Shown: positions 14,508 to 23,255 of the stretch, in pieces | Layout: each line of letters opens with the position of its first letter | Numbering within the stretch: the first letter of the stretch is position 1 | NCBI GenBank assembly: GCA_003141455.1 | Contig: PLMA01000041.1 | Span: 1-47,211, forward strand | DNA: 47,211 bases | Direction: 5' to 3' | Source of the DNA: Chloroflexota bacterium | GTDB taxonomy: Bacteria; Chloroflexota; Limnocylindria; Limnocylindrales; CSP1-4 | The notes under the pieces: generated by a model | What the model saw: the letters and a program-made list of their open reading frames with translations, nothing else | Database searches by the model: none | What the model was told of the DNA's origin: nothing | Made by a program: the position numbers and the translations under genes

Positions 14508-16559
14508 ATGTTCCCCGCCGGCGTCATCGCCGAGTACCGCCTGCAGGCACGCCTGATCTGGGAGTGGCGGCCCACACGGCTGGCAATCATCCGGCGCACG
14601 ATCCTGCAGTTCCTCGTTGCGTGTCTGTCGCTGGCCGTGACGGACCTGGTGCTGCCGGGTTTCTACGTGCACGGGCTCCCCGCCATCGCCCTGGGTGGCG
14701 CACTGCTCGCTGCGGTGAACGCAGTCTCGCGTCTGCTCGGGCACTGGCTCCTGGTCGGGCTGCCGCTTCTCCTGGTCGATGGAGTTGCGCTCGTCGCACA
14801 GTACGGGGCCATCGTCATCCTGGGCCGCTTTGTACCTGGCGTGGACGTGGATGGCCCCAACACGGCGGTCTGGGCGACGCTTTGGCTGACCGCGCTCAAC
14901 GGAATCCTCGCCGAAGTCGTTGCCGCGAGCGACGACGATTCCTACTACAGCATCCTCGTCCGCCGTCTCGTCGCCCGTCGCGGACGAAATGCCGTATCGA
15001 AAGGGCGTGGGCTCCTCGTGGTCCAGATGGACGGGGTTGGACGACCGGTCCTCGAGAATGCCATGCGGGCTGGCCACGTCCCGGTCATCGGGCGGCTGAT
15101 TCGTACGGGCCGGTCAGCCCTCCATTCGTGGCAGCCGCTGCTGCCGCCAACCACGCCCGCGAGCCAGGCAGGCATCCTGCATGGTCGGGCCGATGCCGTG
15201 CCCGGCTTCCGCTGGTACGAAAAGGAGACGGGCCGGCTGATGGTCGCCAACCATCCGGACGATGCGGCCGAGATCCTGCGGCGCATCAGCGACGGCCACG
15301 GTCTGCTTGCCGACGACGGAGCCAGCATCGGCAACCTGGTCAGCGGCGATGCGCCACGGAGCTACCTCACCATGGCGACCGTCGGCCGGAAGGAAGCATC
15401 CGATGACGGACGCAAGCTGCGCGGCTTCTTCGTCGGAACGGTCAACTACGTGCGCCTATTCATGTTGACCCTCGGCGAGATGGCCAAGGAGTTGTATCAG
15501 GCCGAGCGCCAGCGAAGCCGTGGCATCAGCCCGCGCATGCATCGCGGTCTGTACTACGCGCTCGAGAGGGCCGTCACGAACGTGGCCCTGCGGACCGTGT
15601 CCACGTCTCTGGTCATCGAAGAGATGTATCGCGGCGCGCCGGTCATCTACGTCGACTACACGGGATACGACGCCGTGGCGCATCACTGCGGTCCGCAACG
15701 CCAGGAGGCCGTCGACGCGCTGGGGGGGATCGACCGATCCATCGGATCGCTTCTGAAGGCCGCTCGGCACGCCGCTCGCAACTACGACCTGGTCGCTCTC
15801 TCGGATCATGGGCAGAGCCTCGGTGCAACCTTTCGGCAGCTCTATGGAGAGTCTCTGGAGGCGGTTGTTGCCGCCCTCATCGCGGAAGAGGCAACTGTGA
15901 TCGGCGCGGGCGAGTCGCACGAGCACGCGGGAGGCGGCCGACGCATCGCGGGCGAGTTCGGCAGAGGATCGGGGCTGGCGCCCTTTGTGGCCCGCCGCCT
16001 CTCCTCCCGACCCAATCCAATTCGGTCCGGCTCTGCCGAGGCCCCGGCCGGATCAGTGACGCCTGACGTCGTGGTGTGCTCGTCGGGCAGCCTGGCTCAC
16101 GTCTATTTCGCGCAACTGGCCGGCCGGGTGACGCGCGATGCGATCGAGCAACGCTATCCGGGGCTGATCGCCGGCCTGGTGCGCCACCCCGGCATCGGGG
16201 CTGTCCTGGCATACACCGGGGATGGGCGGACGCTCGTCATCGGAGAGAGCGGCGAGCGCACCATTCACGGGACGTCCGGCGCCGCCCCGGATCCTCTGGC
16301 CCAGTTTGGGGACGGCGCGAGTGACGCGCTGGCGAGCCTGGATGAATTGGCGCACCTGGGTGACCTCATCCTCCTGGGAAGGGTCAGCCCGGAATCCGGT
16401 GAGGTGGTCGGATTCGAGGAGCTCGTCGGCTCCCACGGAGGGCTCGGAGGGTGGCAGACACAGCCCTTCCTCATGTGCCCTGCCTCGTGGTCGCTGGCGG
16501 CCGATCCGCTGGTCGGCGCCTCGGCGGTGCACCGCCAGCTACGCGACTGGCTGGTGTGA
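14508..16559 (+). CDS. Membrane-anchored type I phosphodiesterase/phosphatase
   Basis: 683 aa, two parts. Residues 25-140 contain about four membrane helices (a holin-like membrane module). Residues 165-683 are an alkaline-phosphatase-superfamily domain: VVQMDGVGRP (172-180) starts the metal site, T215/T216 in PPTTPASQAG is the likely nucleophile, DYTGYDAVAHH carries metal ligands, and LSDHGQ gives the DHG motif. Such enzymes cleave phosphodiesters or transfer phospho-alcohol groups from lipids. The active domain follows the last helix, but which side it faces cannot be told from sequence. It starts 3 nt after the NRAMP-like gene, so the two are translationally close. Ends 18 bp from the convergent hydrogenase small-subunit gene. 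Confidence 0.82.
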   Translation: MFPAGVIAEYRLQARLIWEWRPTRLAIIRRTILQFLVACLSLAVTDLVLPGFYVHGLPAIALGGALLAAVNAVSRLLGHWLLVGLPLLLVDGVALVAQYGAIVILGRFVPGVDVDGPNTAVWATLWLTALNGILAEVVAASDDDSYYSILVRRLVARRGRNAVSKGRGLLVVQMDGVGRPVLENAMRAGHVPVIGRLIRTGRSALHSWQPLLPPTTPASQAGILHGRADAVPGFRWYEKETGRLMVANHPDDAAEILRRISDGHGLLADDGASIGNLVSGDAPRSYLTMATVGRKEASDDGRKLRGFFVGTVNYVRLFMLTLGEMAKELYQAERQRSRGISPRMHRGLYYALERAVTNVALRTVSTSLVIEEMYRGAPVIYVDYTGYDAVAHHCGPQRQEAVDALGGIDRSIGSLLKAARHAARNYDLVALSDHGQSLGATFRQLYGESLEAVVAALIAEEATVIGAGESHEHAGGGRRIAGEFGRGSGLAPFVARRLSSRPNPIRSGSAEAPAGSVTPDVVVCSSGSLAHVYFAQLAGRVTRDAIEQRYPGLIAGLVRHPGIGAVLAYTGDGRTLVIGESGERTIHGTSGAAPDPLAQFGDGASDALASLDELAHLGDLILLGRVSPESGEVVGFEELVGSHGGLGGWQTQPFLMCPASWSLAADPLVGASAVHRQLRDWLV

Positions 16560-16577
16560 GGCACGGCGCCGGAGGGG

Positions 16578-17375
16578 CTATCCCTTGGCCTTGCCGAGCT
16601 CCGTGATCACCGAACGGAACGGTTCGGCGTAGCCGGTGAAACCGGCGAAGATGCGCCGAACCTCCTCCGGCGGGCGGCCCGACTTCAGCAGCCCTGCGCT
16701 CCAGCTCTTGGCGTTGGCGTTGGCGCGCGGCCCGAAGCAGCCGTAGCAGCCGCGATCGTAGGTAGGGCAAAGGGCGTTGCAGCCGGAGGTGGTCACCGGG
16801 CCCATGCACGCTTCGCCGGAGGCGACGACGAGGCAAACGATGCCCTTGCGCTTGCACTCGCGACACACGGCCTCGTCGCGGATCTGAGGCCTGCGGCCGA
16901 CGAGCACCGCGGTCAGCAGCTCGGTCAGCTGGCCCGGGTCGATGGGGCACCCACGCAGCTCCGCGTCCACTTTGACGTGCTCCGCAACGGGCGTAGCCGT
17001 GGCCAGCGACTCGATCCACTCCGGATGGGCGTAGACCGCCGCCCGGTAGGCGTCGTGGTCCGCCCAGTTGCGCAGGGCCTGGATTCCGCCGGCAGTGGCG
17101 CAGGCTCCGATGGTGACCAGGACGCGAGCCTGCTTGCGCAGCTCCTTGATCTGGTCGATGTGCTCCGGCGCGCTGATCGACCCTTCCACGAAGACGATGT
17201 CGTAGGGGCCGGGCGACCGGCGCGAGGTCGCCTCGGGGAATTCGACGATGTCGAAGCGAGAGACGATCTCGAGGAGCTCGTCCTCCAGATCGAGGATCGT
17301 GAGCTGGCAACCGTCGCAGGAGGCGAACTTTGCGACGGCGACGCGTGGCCGGGCGGTCCTGCCGGTGGTGGCCAT
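16578..17375 (-). CDS. [NiFe]-hydrogenase small subunit, group 3b (sulfhydrogenase delta) type
   Basis: 265 aa. Electron-transfer subunit that passes electrons between the NiFe centre and the flavin subunit. Proximal cluster ligands are C20 and C23 (CDGC), C92 (GAC) and C143 (GCP). Eight more cysteines (171, 174, 181, 190, 199, 203, 210, 213) in a C-terminal region fit two further 4Fe-4S clusters. No twin-arginine signal, so cytoplasmic, as in groups 3b/3c. Its ATG overlaps the stop of the beta-gamma gene (TGATG), giving translational coupling. In known operons the large catalytic subunit follows; here the next gene is convergent and unrelated, so the large subunit is missing from the locus. 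Confidence 0.88.
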   Translation of the reverse strand: MATTGRTARPRVAVAKFASCDGCQLTILDLEDELLEIVSRFDIVEFPEATSRRSPGPYDIVFVEGSISAPEHIDQIKELRKQARVLVTIGACATAGGIQALRNWADHDAYRAAVYAHPEWIESLATATPVAEHVKVDAELRGCPIDPGQLTELLTAVLVGRRPQIRDEAVCRECKRKGIVCLVVASGEACMGPVTTSGCNALCPTYDRGCYGCFGPRANANAKSWSAGLLKSGRPPEEVRRIFAGFTGYAEPFRSVITELGKAKG

Positions 17376-19354
17376 CAGATCCCCTCCCGGTTGAACAGAT
17401 CCCCGAGCTCATTGAGCCGGAACACCGGGCCGTCCTTGCAGACGAAGCGACCGCCCATCTGACAGTGGCCGCACAGGCCGATGCCGCATTCCATGTGGCG
17501 CTCCATAGAGACGCAGATGCGGTCGGCCGGAACGCCCTTGGAGATCAGGCCCTGGACTGAAGCCTGCATCATTCGCTCCGGCCCCACGACGAAGGCCGTG
17601 ACCTTGGTGCAGTCCCACGAGATCATGTCGAACAGAGTCGTGACGACACCGACGCGGCCCTTCCACTCCGGTCCGGCCCGGTCTACCGTGATCGCGACGT
17701 CGATGGCCTTGCCGGTGGACCAGGCCGCGAGATCGTCGCGGAAGAGCTGGTCCTCAGGCGTTCGAGAGCCGTAGAAGAGCGAGACCGACTCGAATCGATC
17801 GTGGTTCGCCACGAGCGCGTCCACCAAGCCGTGGAGCGGCGACAGACCGACGCCACCGGCCACCACGACGGCGTGGCGGCCGTATGCCTCCTCGACCGGC
17901 CAGAAGGTGCCGAGAGGGCCGCGCAGACCGACTTTGGCGCCAGGATGGAGATTGGTGAGCGCCGTCGAAGTGGGCCCGACCGCCCGTATCGTGAGATCGA
18001 TCCCGTTCGCCCGGAAGCGGGAGATCGAGATCGGCACGGCCGGGAATGCAGGCAGGGCGATCATCACGAACTGGCCCGGCCGGCCGGCCAGGAATGCCGG
18101 GTCCACGTCCGTGAGCGTGAGCGTGGACGTATCTTCGGTCTCCGGCCGGATCGTGGCGACGCGGGCGATCGAGTATGAGCCGGGGCTGGCGGCGACCGGT
18201 TCCACCGCCACCGGCCGGATCACCGGGGCGATGGGCGGTGCAATGGCCGCGAGCTCCTCGCGGACGTCGATCGCGACCGGGCACCAGGTGATGCAGCGGC
18301 CGCAGCCGACGCAGCCGCTGCTCCCGAACTGGTCGAACCATGTCGAGAACTTGTGGGTTAGCCACTGGCGATAGCGATCGCGCGGGCGAGAGCGGAAGTC
18401 ACCCCCGGCGACCTTCGCGAACGCGACGTCGAAGCACGAGTCCCACTGCCTCTCCGTAGTACTGCGCCGGCCCTCCATGTCCGACCTCTCGACCACCGAA
18501 GTGCAGAAGCACGTCGGGCAGGACATCGTGCAGTTACCGCATTCGACGCACCGATCCGCGACCATGGCCCAGCGGGGGTGGTCCAGCTGGAGCTTGAGAC
18601 GCTCGTTTATGCCGGCCATCGGAAGCGGCTCGCCCATTTGGGTCCGCACCGACTCCACGTTGTCCACCGCGGCGCCCGCCTCCGCATGGCTCGGGCGGCG
18701 CGTCGGCAGCTTGGCCACGATGGCCGCGCCTTCGGGCGAACCGGCGTGCACGACGAAGCCTTCGTCGATCTCGGTCATCAGGATGTCGTAGCCGCCGTGG
18801 ACCTCCGGCCCCGTGCCCATCGAGGTGCAGAAGCACGTGCTCGATGAGGTGGTGCACTGGACCGCAACGATGAACGCGGCGGCTCGGCGCGCACGGAAAT
18901 CCTCGTCCGTGAACTGGCCGCCCAAGAAGACGCGGTCCTGGATCTCCAACGCTGCGATCTCGCAGGCGCGGACACCCAGGAAGGCCACCGGCGGAGCATC
19001 CGGCGTTGGCTGCTCGAAGCCGAAGGACCCGGTTCTGTGGGCACTGGCGATGGGCAGGTTGGGAGGGAACGTAAACCTCTTCCACGAGGTGGGGCCCACG
19101 GTGTAGCCGAAGACCCGCTCGTCCGCCCTGCGCTCGAGGCGGTAGCGTCCGGCCGCCTGCTCGTCGCGCCAGCCTGCCGGGAGGTCGGCCGCGGACTGGA
19201 TCTCGTCGTAGACGATCGCATTCTCTCGGATGGTGGGGCCGATGACGCGCCGACCGGAGTCGCGCAGGCCATCGATCAGCGCGCCGAGGTCCGCACGGGC
19301 CAGGAACCACTGCCTGGCCGCGGCCGCGTGGCTGGGGGCAGGTGTAGTGATCAC
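17375..19354 (-). CDS. Fused hydrogenase beta-gamma subunit: Fe-S plus FAD/NAD(P)H diaphorase
   Basis: 659 aa. Residues 1-375 match the beta subunit of sulfhydrogenases and anaerobic sulfite reductase subunit A: two 4Fe-4S motifs (C269-x2-C-x2-C-x3-C279 and C348-x2-C-x2-C-x3-C358) plus a CxC at 174-176. Residues 392-659 match the gamma/sulfite reductase B diaphorase: FAD site RPGQFVMI and PISISR (425-446), NAD(P) site VVVAGGVGLSPL (497-507), and a C-terminal 2Fe-2S motif (C623, C628, C631, C639). In Pyrococcus-type enzymes beta and gamma are separate genes; here they are one polypeptide. It exchanges electrons with NAD(P)H. Starts 54 nt after the cNMP-binding gene. Confidence 0.87.
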   Translation of the reverse strand: MITTPAPSHAAAARQWFLARADLGALIDGLRDSGRRVIGPTIRENAIVYDEIQSAADLPAGWRDEQAAGRYRLERRADERVFGYTVGPTSWKRFTFPPNLPIASAHRTGSFGFEQPTPDAPPVAFLGVRACEIAALEIQDRVFLGGQFTDEDFRARRAAAFIVAVQCTTSSSTCFCTSMGTGPEVHGGYDILMTEIDEGFVVHAGSPEGAAIVAKLPTRRPSHAEAGAAVDNVESVRTQMGEPLPMAGINERLKLQLDHPRWAMVADRCVECGNCTMSCPTCFCTSVVERSDMEGRRSTTERQWDSCFDVAFAKVAGGDFRSRPRDRYRQWLTHKFSTWFDQFGSSGCVGCGRCITWCPVAIDVREELAAIAPPIAPVIRPVAVEPVAASPGSYSIARVATIRPETEDTSTLTLTDVDPAFLAGRPGQFVMIALPAFPAVPISISRFRANGIDLTIRAVGPTSTALTNLHPGAKVGLRGPLGTFWPVEEAYGRHAVVVAGGVGLSPLHGLVDALVANHDRFESVSLFYGSRTPEDQLFRDDLAAWSTGKAIDVAITVDRAGPEWKGRVGVVTTLFDMISWDCTKVTAFVVGPERMMQASVQGLISKGVPADRICVSMERHMECGIGLCGHCQMGGRFVCKDGPVFRLNELGDLFNREGI

Positions 19355-19408
19355 GGAACGGGCGACCTCCTGGGGGGACTGCCGGCGGGACGAGCTTGCG
19401 AACGACCC

Positions 19409-19873
19409 TCAGCGGGCGAATAGATCGAGAAGCTGGAGCCGCGTCGCGCGAAGGCGTCGGGCGACGGCCTGGAGAACTCGCGGGTACAGGCTGGCTGCCA
19501 GGGCGTGGTCCTCCTTGAGGGCCGCCCTGAGCTTGGTTCCTTCTATGACAAGTGCCCGGCTCTTCTCGGTAGCCACGACCGTGGATTGGACCTGCATGGC
19601 CGCCAGGACGGCGGACCAGCCGAAAATGTCCCCCGGCTCGACGCTCAGGATGGTGACCGGTCCACGTTCGGGGACGAGGGTTCGCAACGCGAGTTGCCCC
19701 GAGATCAGGATGCCCATCTCGTTGGCTTCGTCACCCTCGTGGAGGATGACTTCATCCGCTTCGAAGTCCTGTATCACGCCCAGCTTGGCGAGGCGCTCCT
19801 GCGTCTCGGGCGCAAGATCGGAGCCGAACCAGGTGTGGTTGAGCATGGAGATGACCGTAGCGTGATCGTCCAT
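19409..19873 (-). CDS. Stand-alone cyclic-nucleotide-binding domain protein
   Basis: 154 aa, a single CRP-like cNMP-binding jelly roll (about 15-135; LHEGDEANEMGILISGQLAL near 44-63, then VEPGDIFGWSAVL) with a C-terminal helix but no DNA-binding domain. It heads the hydrogenase-type operon, 54 nt before the beta-gamma gene. Small CRP-like proteins are often seen next to group 3b hydrogenases, where a sensing or assembly role is suspected. The phosphate-binding cassette lacks the classical RAALV motif, so cAMP binding is uncertain. On the minus strand CATGCT lies 6 nt before the ATG, suggesting a leaderless start. Confidence 0.8.
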   Translation of the reverse strand: MDDHATVISMLNHTWFGSDLAPETQERLAKLGVIQDFEADEVILHEGDEANEMGILISGQLALRTLVPERGPVTILSVEPGDIFGWSAVLAAMQVQSTVVATEKSRALVIEGTKLRAALKEDHALAASLYPRVLQAVARRLRATRLQLLDLFAR

Positions 19874-20024
19874 GGAAGGAGCATGCCCGCGCGGCTCCCG
19901 ACAGGGCGAGTGCCATCAGGTCGGCGAGGGTGGGCCATTCGGCCCCGTTGCTCGGCTGGAATGCCGTCCTGATGCGGGCCCCGCTAGACTGCACCGGGAC
20001 CCTGGAACGCGGAGTTGCGAATCG

Positions 20025-21071
20025 ATGGAACCCAGGCGACGCTTGGCGGCGGGACTGGCCGTCGCTGCGTTCGTGCTCATCGCGATCGGCGTTGCCGCGC
20101 TCGTCTTCGATGCGGGCTTCTCGAACAACGGCGCCGCGGCGTCGATTAGTGCGCCGACGACGTCGGCACATCCGGGCACCCCGGCTCCCAGCTCGTCACC
20201 TTCGCCCACTCCATCCGCGCCGAGAGGCAGCGGCATCCCGGCGACGCCCTCCCCGGTGCTGTCGCCCACGCCGGCCGTCTCTGCCAGCCCGAGCGGGCGT
20301 TCGGCGAGGTTCGTCAAGGTGGGCGACGGCTTCGTCTACAACGCCGACGATGGAACACAGGTGCCCGTTCCGGTCGTGCCGGGGCTCGGTGTGGCGGTGA
20401 ATTCAGGCCGGGCCACCTACTTCGCCCTGGCCTCCAACAGGTACGGGCTCAAGACCGATTCCTACGCCGGCGAGTTCATGCCCCTCGTAACGATGGGTCA
20501 GACGGACGGCTCCAGCGCGCAAACGGGAGGGGTCGTTCTGGTGGGTCCGGTCATCAACCGCCTGGTCCTAGACAGGCTGGCCGCCGCCCCGTCCGATGCG
20601 GATCGGTGGGTAGTCGCACTGCCGATCGACATCCGGAAGAGTCCATCTCCGGTTTCGGTCTCGTTCGACACGTTCGGCCTGGCCGGCTGGTCGAACACGC
20701 CGCGCGTCTTGGTGAAGTTCGACGGCTCGCTGCCGATCGTCGAGGCCGTGCCGGCCAACGGCGGCTTCCACGTCCTGGTGGAGCAGCTGGGGGTCACGCG
20801 CTGGCAGGTCATCGATCCGGTTCGCCTGGGCCTGCCACCGGACAGCATCGATCCCGGCCATGTCATGAATGAGTTGCTCGTTTACGGCAGTGGCACGCCG
20901 AGTGTGACTCGCGACAAGTTCTTCGATGTCAGGGCTGCCATCGGGTCGCTCATGCTCACCGCATCCGACGACGTGAGCGTCTCCCTCGTGGTGAACGGGA
21001 GCCGGGCGGATCTTGGCGCGGATAAGGTGCTCACCGTGGGTGACGTCCCGGTCTTCGTCGCCTCCCTCTAG
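20025..21071 (+). CDS. Membrane-anchored extracytoplasmic protein with Ser/Pro-rich linker
   Basis: 348 aa. Basic N-terminus then a single hydrophobic helix (about 8-29) acting as signal anchor or signal peptide, a Thr/Ser/Pro linker (about 42-92), and a beta-rich domain (about 95-348). No lipobox cysteine. No family recognised; the globular part has no catalytic motif I can see. TAGACT at 19985-19990 is a good -10 box, and a CGGAG ribosome site precedes the ATG. Probably an envelope protein; function unknown. Confidence 0.7.
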   Translation: MEPRRRLAAGLAVAAFVLIAIGVAALVFDAGFSNNGAAASISAPTTSAHPGTPAPSSSPSPTPSAPRGSGIPATPSPVLSPTPAVSASPSGRSARFVKVGDGFVYNADDGTQVPVPVVPGLGVAVNSGRATYFALASNRYGLKTDSYAGEFMPLVTMGQTDGSSAQTGGVVLVGPVINRLVLDRLAAAPSDADRWVVALPIDIRKSPSPVSVSFDTFGLAGWSNTPRVLVKFDGSLPIVEAVPANGGFHVLVEQLGVTRWQVIDPVRLGLPPDSIDPGHVMNELLVYGSGTPSVTRDKFFDVRAAIGSLMLTASDDVSVSLVVNGSRADLGADKVLTVGDVPVFVASL

Positions 21072-21166
21072 AGAACAGTCCCGTCAGCTCAACAGTCAGA
21101 CTTGGGGATGATCTCGACTCCGACGCGCATCGCTAGACTGGCCCGGACAGCGCTGCAGCGAGGTGG

Positions 21167-21844
21167 ATGATGGACGGCGGTTGGCTCGAACGAGATAGCG
21201 GACCGAGGCGCGAAAGCCGGCAGGGGACGATCGTCGCGGGAGTGCTCTTGATTGCCCTGGGCGCGGCGTTCCTCGTGAACAACCAGCTCAACCTGGACTG
21301 GGACCGCTACGGCTGGCCGGTCTTCGTCATCGCGCCGGGCCTCTTCCTGCTACTGGTCGGCCTCGCGATCCGGAACGAGGCCGGGCTTGGCATGGCCATT
21401 CCCGGAGGCATCATCACCACGGTGGGCCTGCTCCTGGCCTTTCAGAATGCCACCGGTGCCTGGGCCAGTTGGGCCTACGCGTGGGCCCTCGTTGCGCCCG
21501 GGTCGGTGGGCGTGACGCTCGCGGCGTACGGGCTGCTCCACCGGCGCTTGGATCTGCTGGACGCCGGCCTGCGGACGGCGGCCACGGGCCTCGGGCTCTT
21601 CGTCGGGTTCGGGCTCTTCTTCGAGAACATAGTCGGCATCGACAGCGGCCACGAGAGCACGGCGCTCCAGAACGCTCTGCCGGTTATGGCGATCGTTCTG
21701 GGTGTGCTGATCGTGCTGTTGAACCTCCTGCCGCGGCCCGCGTCGCGGTCCGGGACGGCAGCACCGGACGAATGGAGCGCGGGTGGGCCAGCTTCCTCCG
21801 CCACGCCGGCTCCGCCCGATTCTCCGGCCGGGCCGCAGGGCTAG
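21167..21844 (+). CDS. LiaF-like multi-pass membrane protein
   Basis: 225 aa with about six membrane helices in three pairs: 20-38, 45-67, 68-90, 95-120, 130-152 and 163-182. The pattern LIALGAAFLVNNQLNLDW then YGWPVFVIAPGLFLLLVGL resembles the membrane part of LiaF/DUF5668 proteins, which take part in envelope-stress sensing in Gram-positives, but the soluble LiaF domain is absent. The tail is Ala/Pro/Ser-rich. -10 box TAGACT at 21134-21139 and a GAGGTGG ribosome site. A second ATG lies 3 nt later. Confidence 0.7.
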   Translation: MMDGGWLERDSGPRRESRQGTIVAGVLLIALGAAFLVNNQLNLDWDRYGWPVFVIAPGLFLLLVGLAIRNEAGLGMAIPGGIITTVGLLLAFQNATGAWASWAYAWALVAPGSVGVTLAAYGLLHRRLDLLDAGLRTAATGLGLFVGFGLFFENIVGIDSGHESTALQNALPVMAIVLGVLIVLLNLLPRPASRSGTAAPDEWSAGGPASSATPAPPDSPAGPQG

Positions 21845-21851
21845 GCCCGAC

Positions 21852-23138
21852 CTAGCGAACCTTGGTCACCGTATAGTCGAGCGTGCCGGCCGGCACCTGG
21901 ACACGAACCGTCTCGCCGGCTCGCCGGCCCATCAGTGCGCGGCCGATCGGCGACGTGTAGCTGATCTTGCCGGCCCTGGCATCGGCCTCGGCCGAGCCCA
22001 CGATCGTGAACGTCTCCTCGCCGTGGCGGTCCGTCTCGATCGCGACGGTAGAACCGAGGACGACCACCGTGCCCGTTCCCTCGGTCTCGATGATCACCGC
22101 GCTCTTGATCATCTGCTCGAGCTGCTGGACGCGGCCCTCGAGGAACGACTGCTCCTTGCGGGCGGCATCGTAGTCGGCGTTCTCGCTGAGATCGCCCAGT
22201 TCGCGAGCGGCCTTGATGCGGGAGATGACCTCCGGTCGCCGCCGATTCGCCAGCTCGTCGAGCTCGGTCTGGAGAGCGGCGAGACCCTCGGCGGTGACGT
22301 GGGTCGGGACGGCGGACGACCCGCGCGAAGCGGCCGCCCTCTTCGAGGAGCGGCGCACTACCACGGTCTCGATCGCCGACGGACCGACGGTGGCCATGGG
22401 CTTGGGGACCGTCTTGCGAGGCGTTGACTTGGGCGTTCGGAGACTCGCCGGCCTCGTGGGCCTGGGGGCTCCACCGCGAGCCCGAAGACGACTGGCCGCC
22501 ATCTCTTCTGCGTTCGCATCCGGCAGGACGGTAACCTTGGTGACCTTGACCGGCCGGTTCGCTTCCGAGTCGTGGAGGGGCGCTGTGATGCCGTGCTCGT
22601 GGCGCTGGCCGCTGGGCGTCGCGAGAACCGCAAACGGGAGTGCGCCGACGCCCTTCTGGAACTGCTCGATCAGCGTGTCCTCGTACAGCTCCGGATCGGC
22701 GGTGGGTGCCCACCATATCCGGGCCTTGTTCAGATCGTGGAGCGTCTTGAGCCAGTAGCCGGCCGATTGCGGCCGGCGCTCACCGAGCTGGGTTTTGAAC
22801 ATCGCCGCCAGTCGCGCGGTCACGGACTTCTGGCTCGAGCCGATGTAGAGGATGGACTGACCGGGCAGCCAGAACGACGCAAGGCGCGATTGCAGCTCGG
22901 CAACCGACGGTCGTTTGCCGTCGAGGCGCAGCTCAGGGGCGCGCTCGAGCCACTGGCGGATGGAATTCGCGTCTATCGAGACTTTAGGCTGTGGAGCCGG
23001 AAGTTCGACCACGAAGACGCCCGGGCTGCCGCCCGTGACGGGCCGACCCCACAGAATCGGGCCTTCGACGGCCAGGCCGTTGGATCGCAGCAGCTCTCGG
23101 CCGTTGAGCGGCGCGGCGGAGGGGGATGAGGTGGTCAC
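21852..23138 (-). CDS. GIY-YIG-like domain fused to transcription elongation factor GreA
   Basis: 428 aa. Residues 279-428 are a complete GreA: the N-terminal coiled coil with tip acids D316 and E319 (GDLSENADY, 315-323) needed for transcript cleavage, then the FKBP-like C-terminal domain (TYTSPIGRALMG-type segment near 394-405). Residues 38-165 look like a GIY-YIG nuclease: GVF (40-42, Phe in place of Tyr), YIG (98-100), R109 nine residues later, and E153 in EDTLI. A basic, Ser/Pro-rich linker (210-278) joins them. GreA rescues stalled RNA polymerase; GIY-YIG occurs in UvrC and Holliday-type nucleases. GTG start with CACTTT 6 nt upstream, apparently leaderless. Convergent with the LiaF-like gene, 7 bp apart. 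Confidence 0.78.
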   Translation of the reverse strand: MTTSSPSAAPLNGRELLRSNGLAVEGPILWGRPVTGGSPGVFVVELPAPQPKVSIDANSIRQWLERAPELRLDGKRPSVAELQSRLASFWLPGQSILYIGSSQKSVTARLAAMFKTQLGERRPQSAGYWLKTLHDLNKARIWWAPTADPELYEDTLIEQFQKGVGALPFAVLATPSGQRHEHGITAPLHDSEANRPVKVTKVTVLPDANAEEMAASRLRARGGAPRPTRPASLRTPKSTPRKTVPKPMATVGPSAIETVVVRRSSKRAAASRGSSAVPTHVTAEGLAALQTELDELANRRRPEVISRIKAARELGDLSENADYDAARKEQSFLEGRVQQLEQMIKSAVIIETEGTGTVVVLGSTVAIETDRHGEETFTIVGSAEADARAGKISYTSPIGRALMGRRAGETVRVQVPAGTLDYTVTKVR

Positions 23139-23202
23139 GTGTGAAAAGTGCCTTGCCGGAGCCTGGGTGTCAAACGAGGGCCGTCCGCTCCGGGTTTATG
23201 GG

Positions 23203-23232
23203 GGAAGGAAGGCCCCGGCGAAAGCCGGAGCC
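23203..23232 (-). terminator. Probable terminator after the phosphofructokinase gene
   Basis: On the minus strand GGCTCCGGC-TTTC-GCCGGGGCC (23232-23211) forms a 9-bp stem with one G-T pair and a 4-nt loop, followed by TTCCTTCC. It starts 24 bp after the gene end. Confidence 0.65.
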
Positions 23233-23255
23233 TCCGATTCCCTGGAGGGGGACCA

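Noticed and set aside
13992-15406. Long open frames on both strands overlapping the transporter and phosphodiesterase genes
   Set aside because: Their products are Arg/Gly/His-rich and lack domains, while the overlapping plus-frame products are clear family members.
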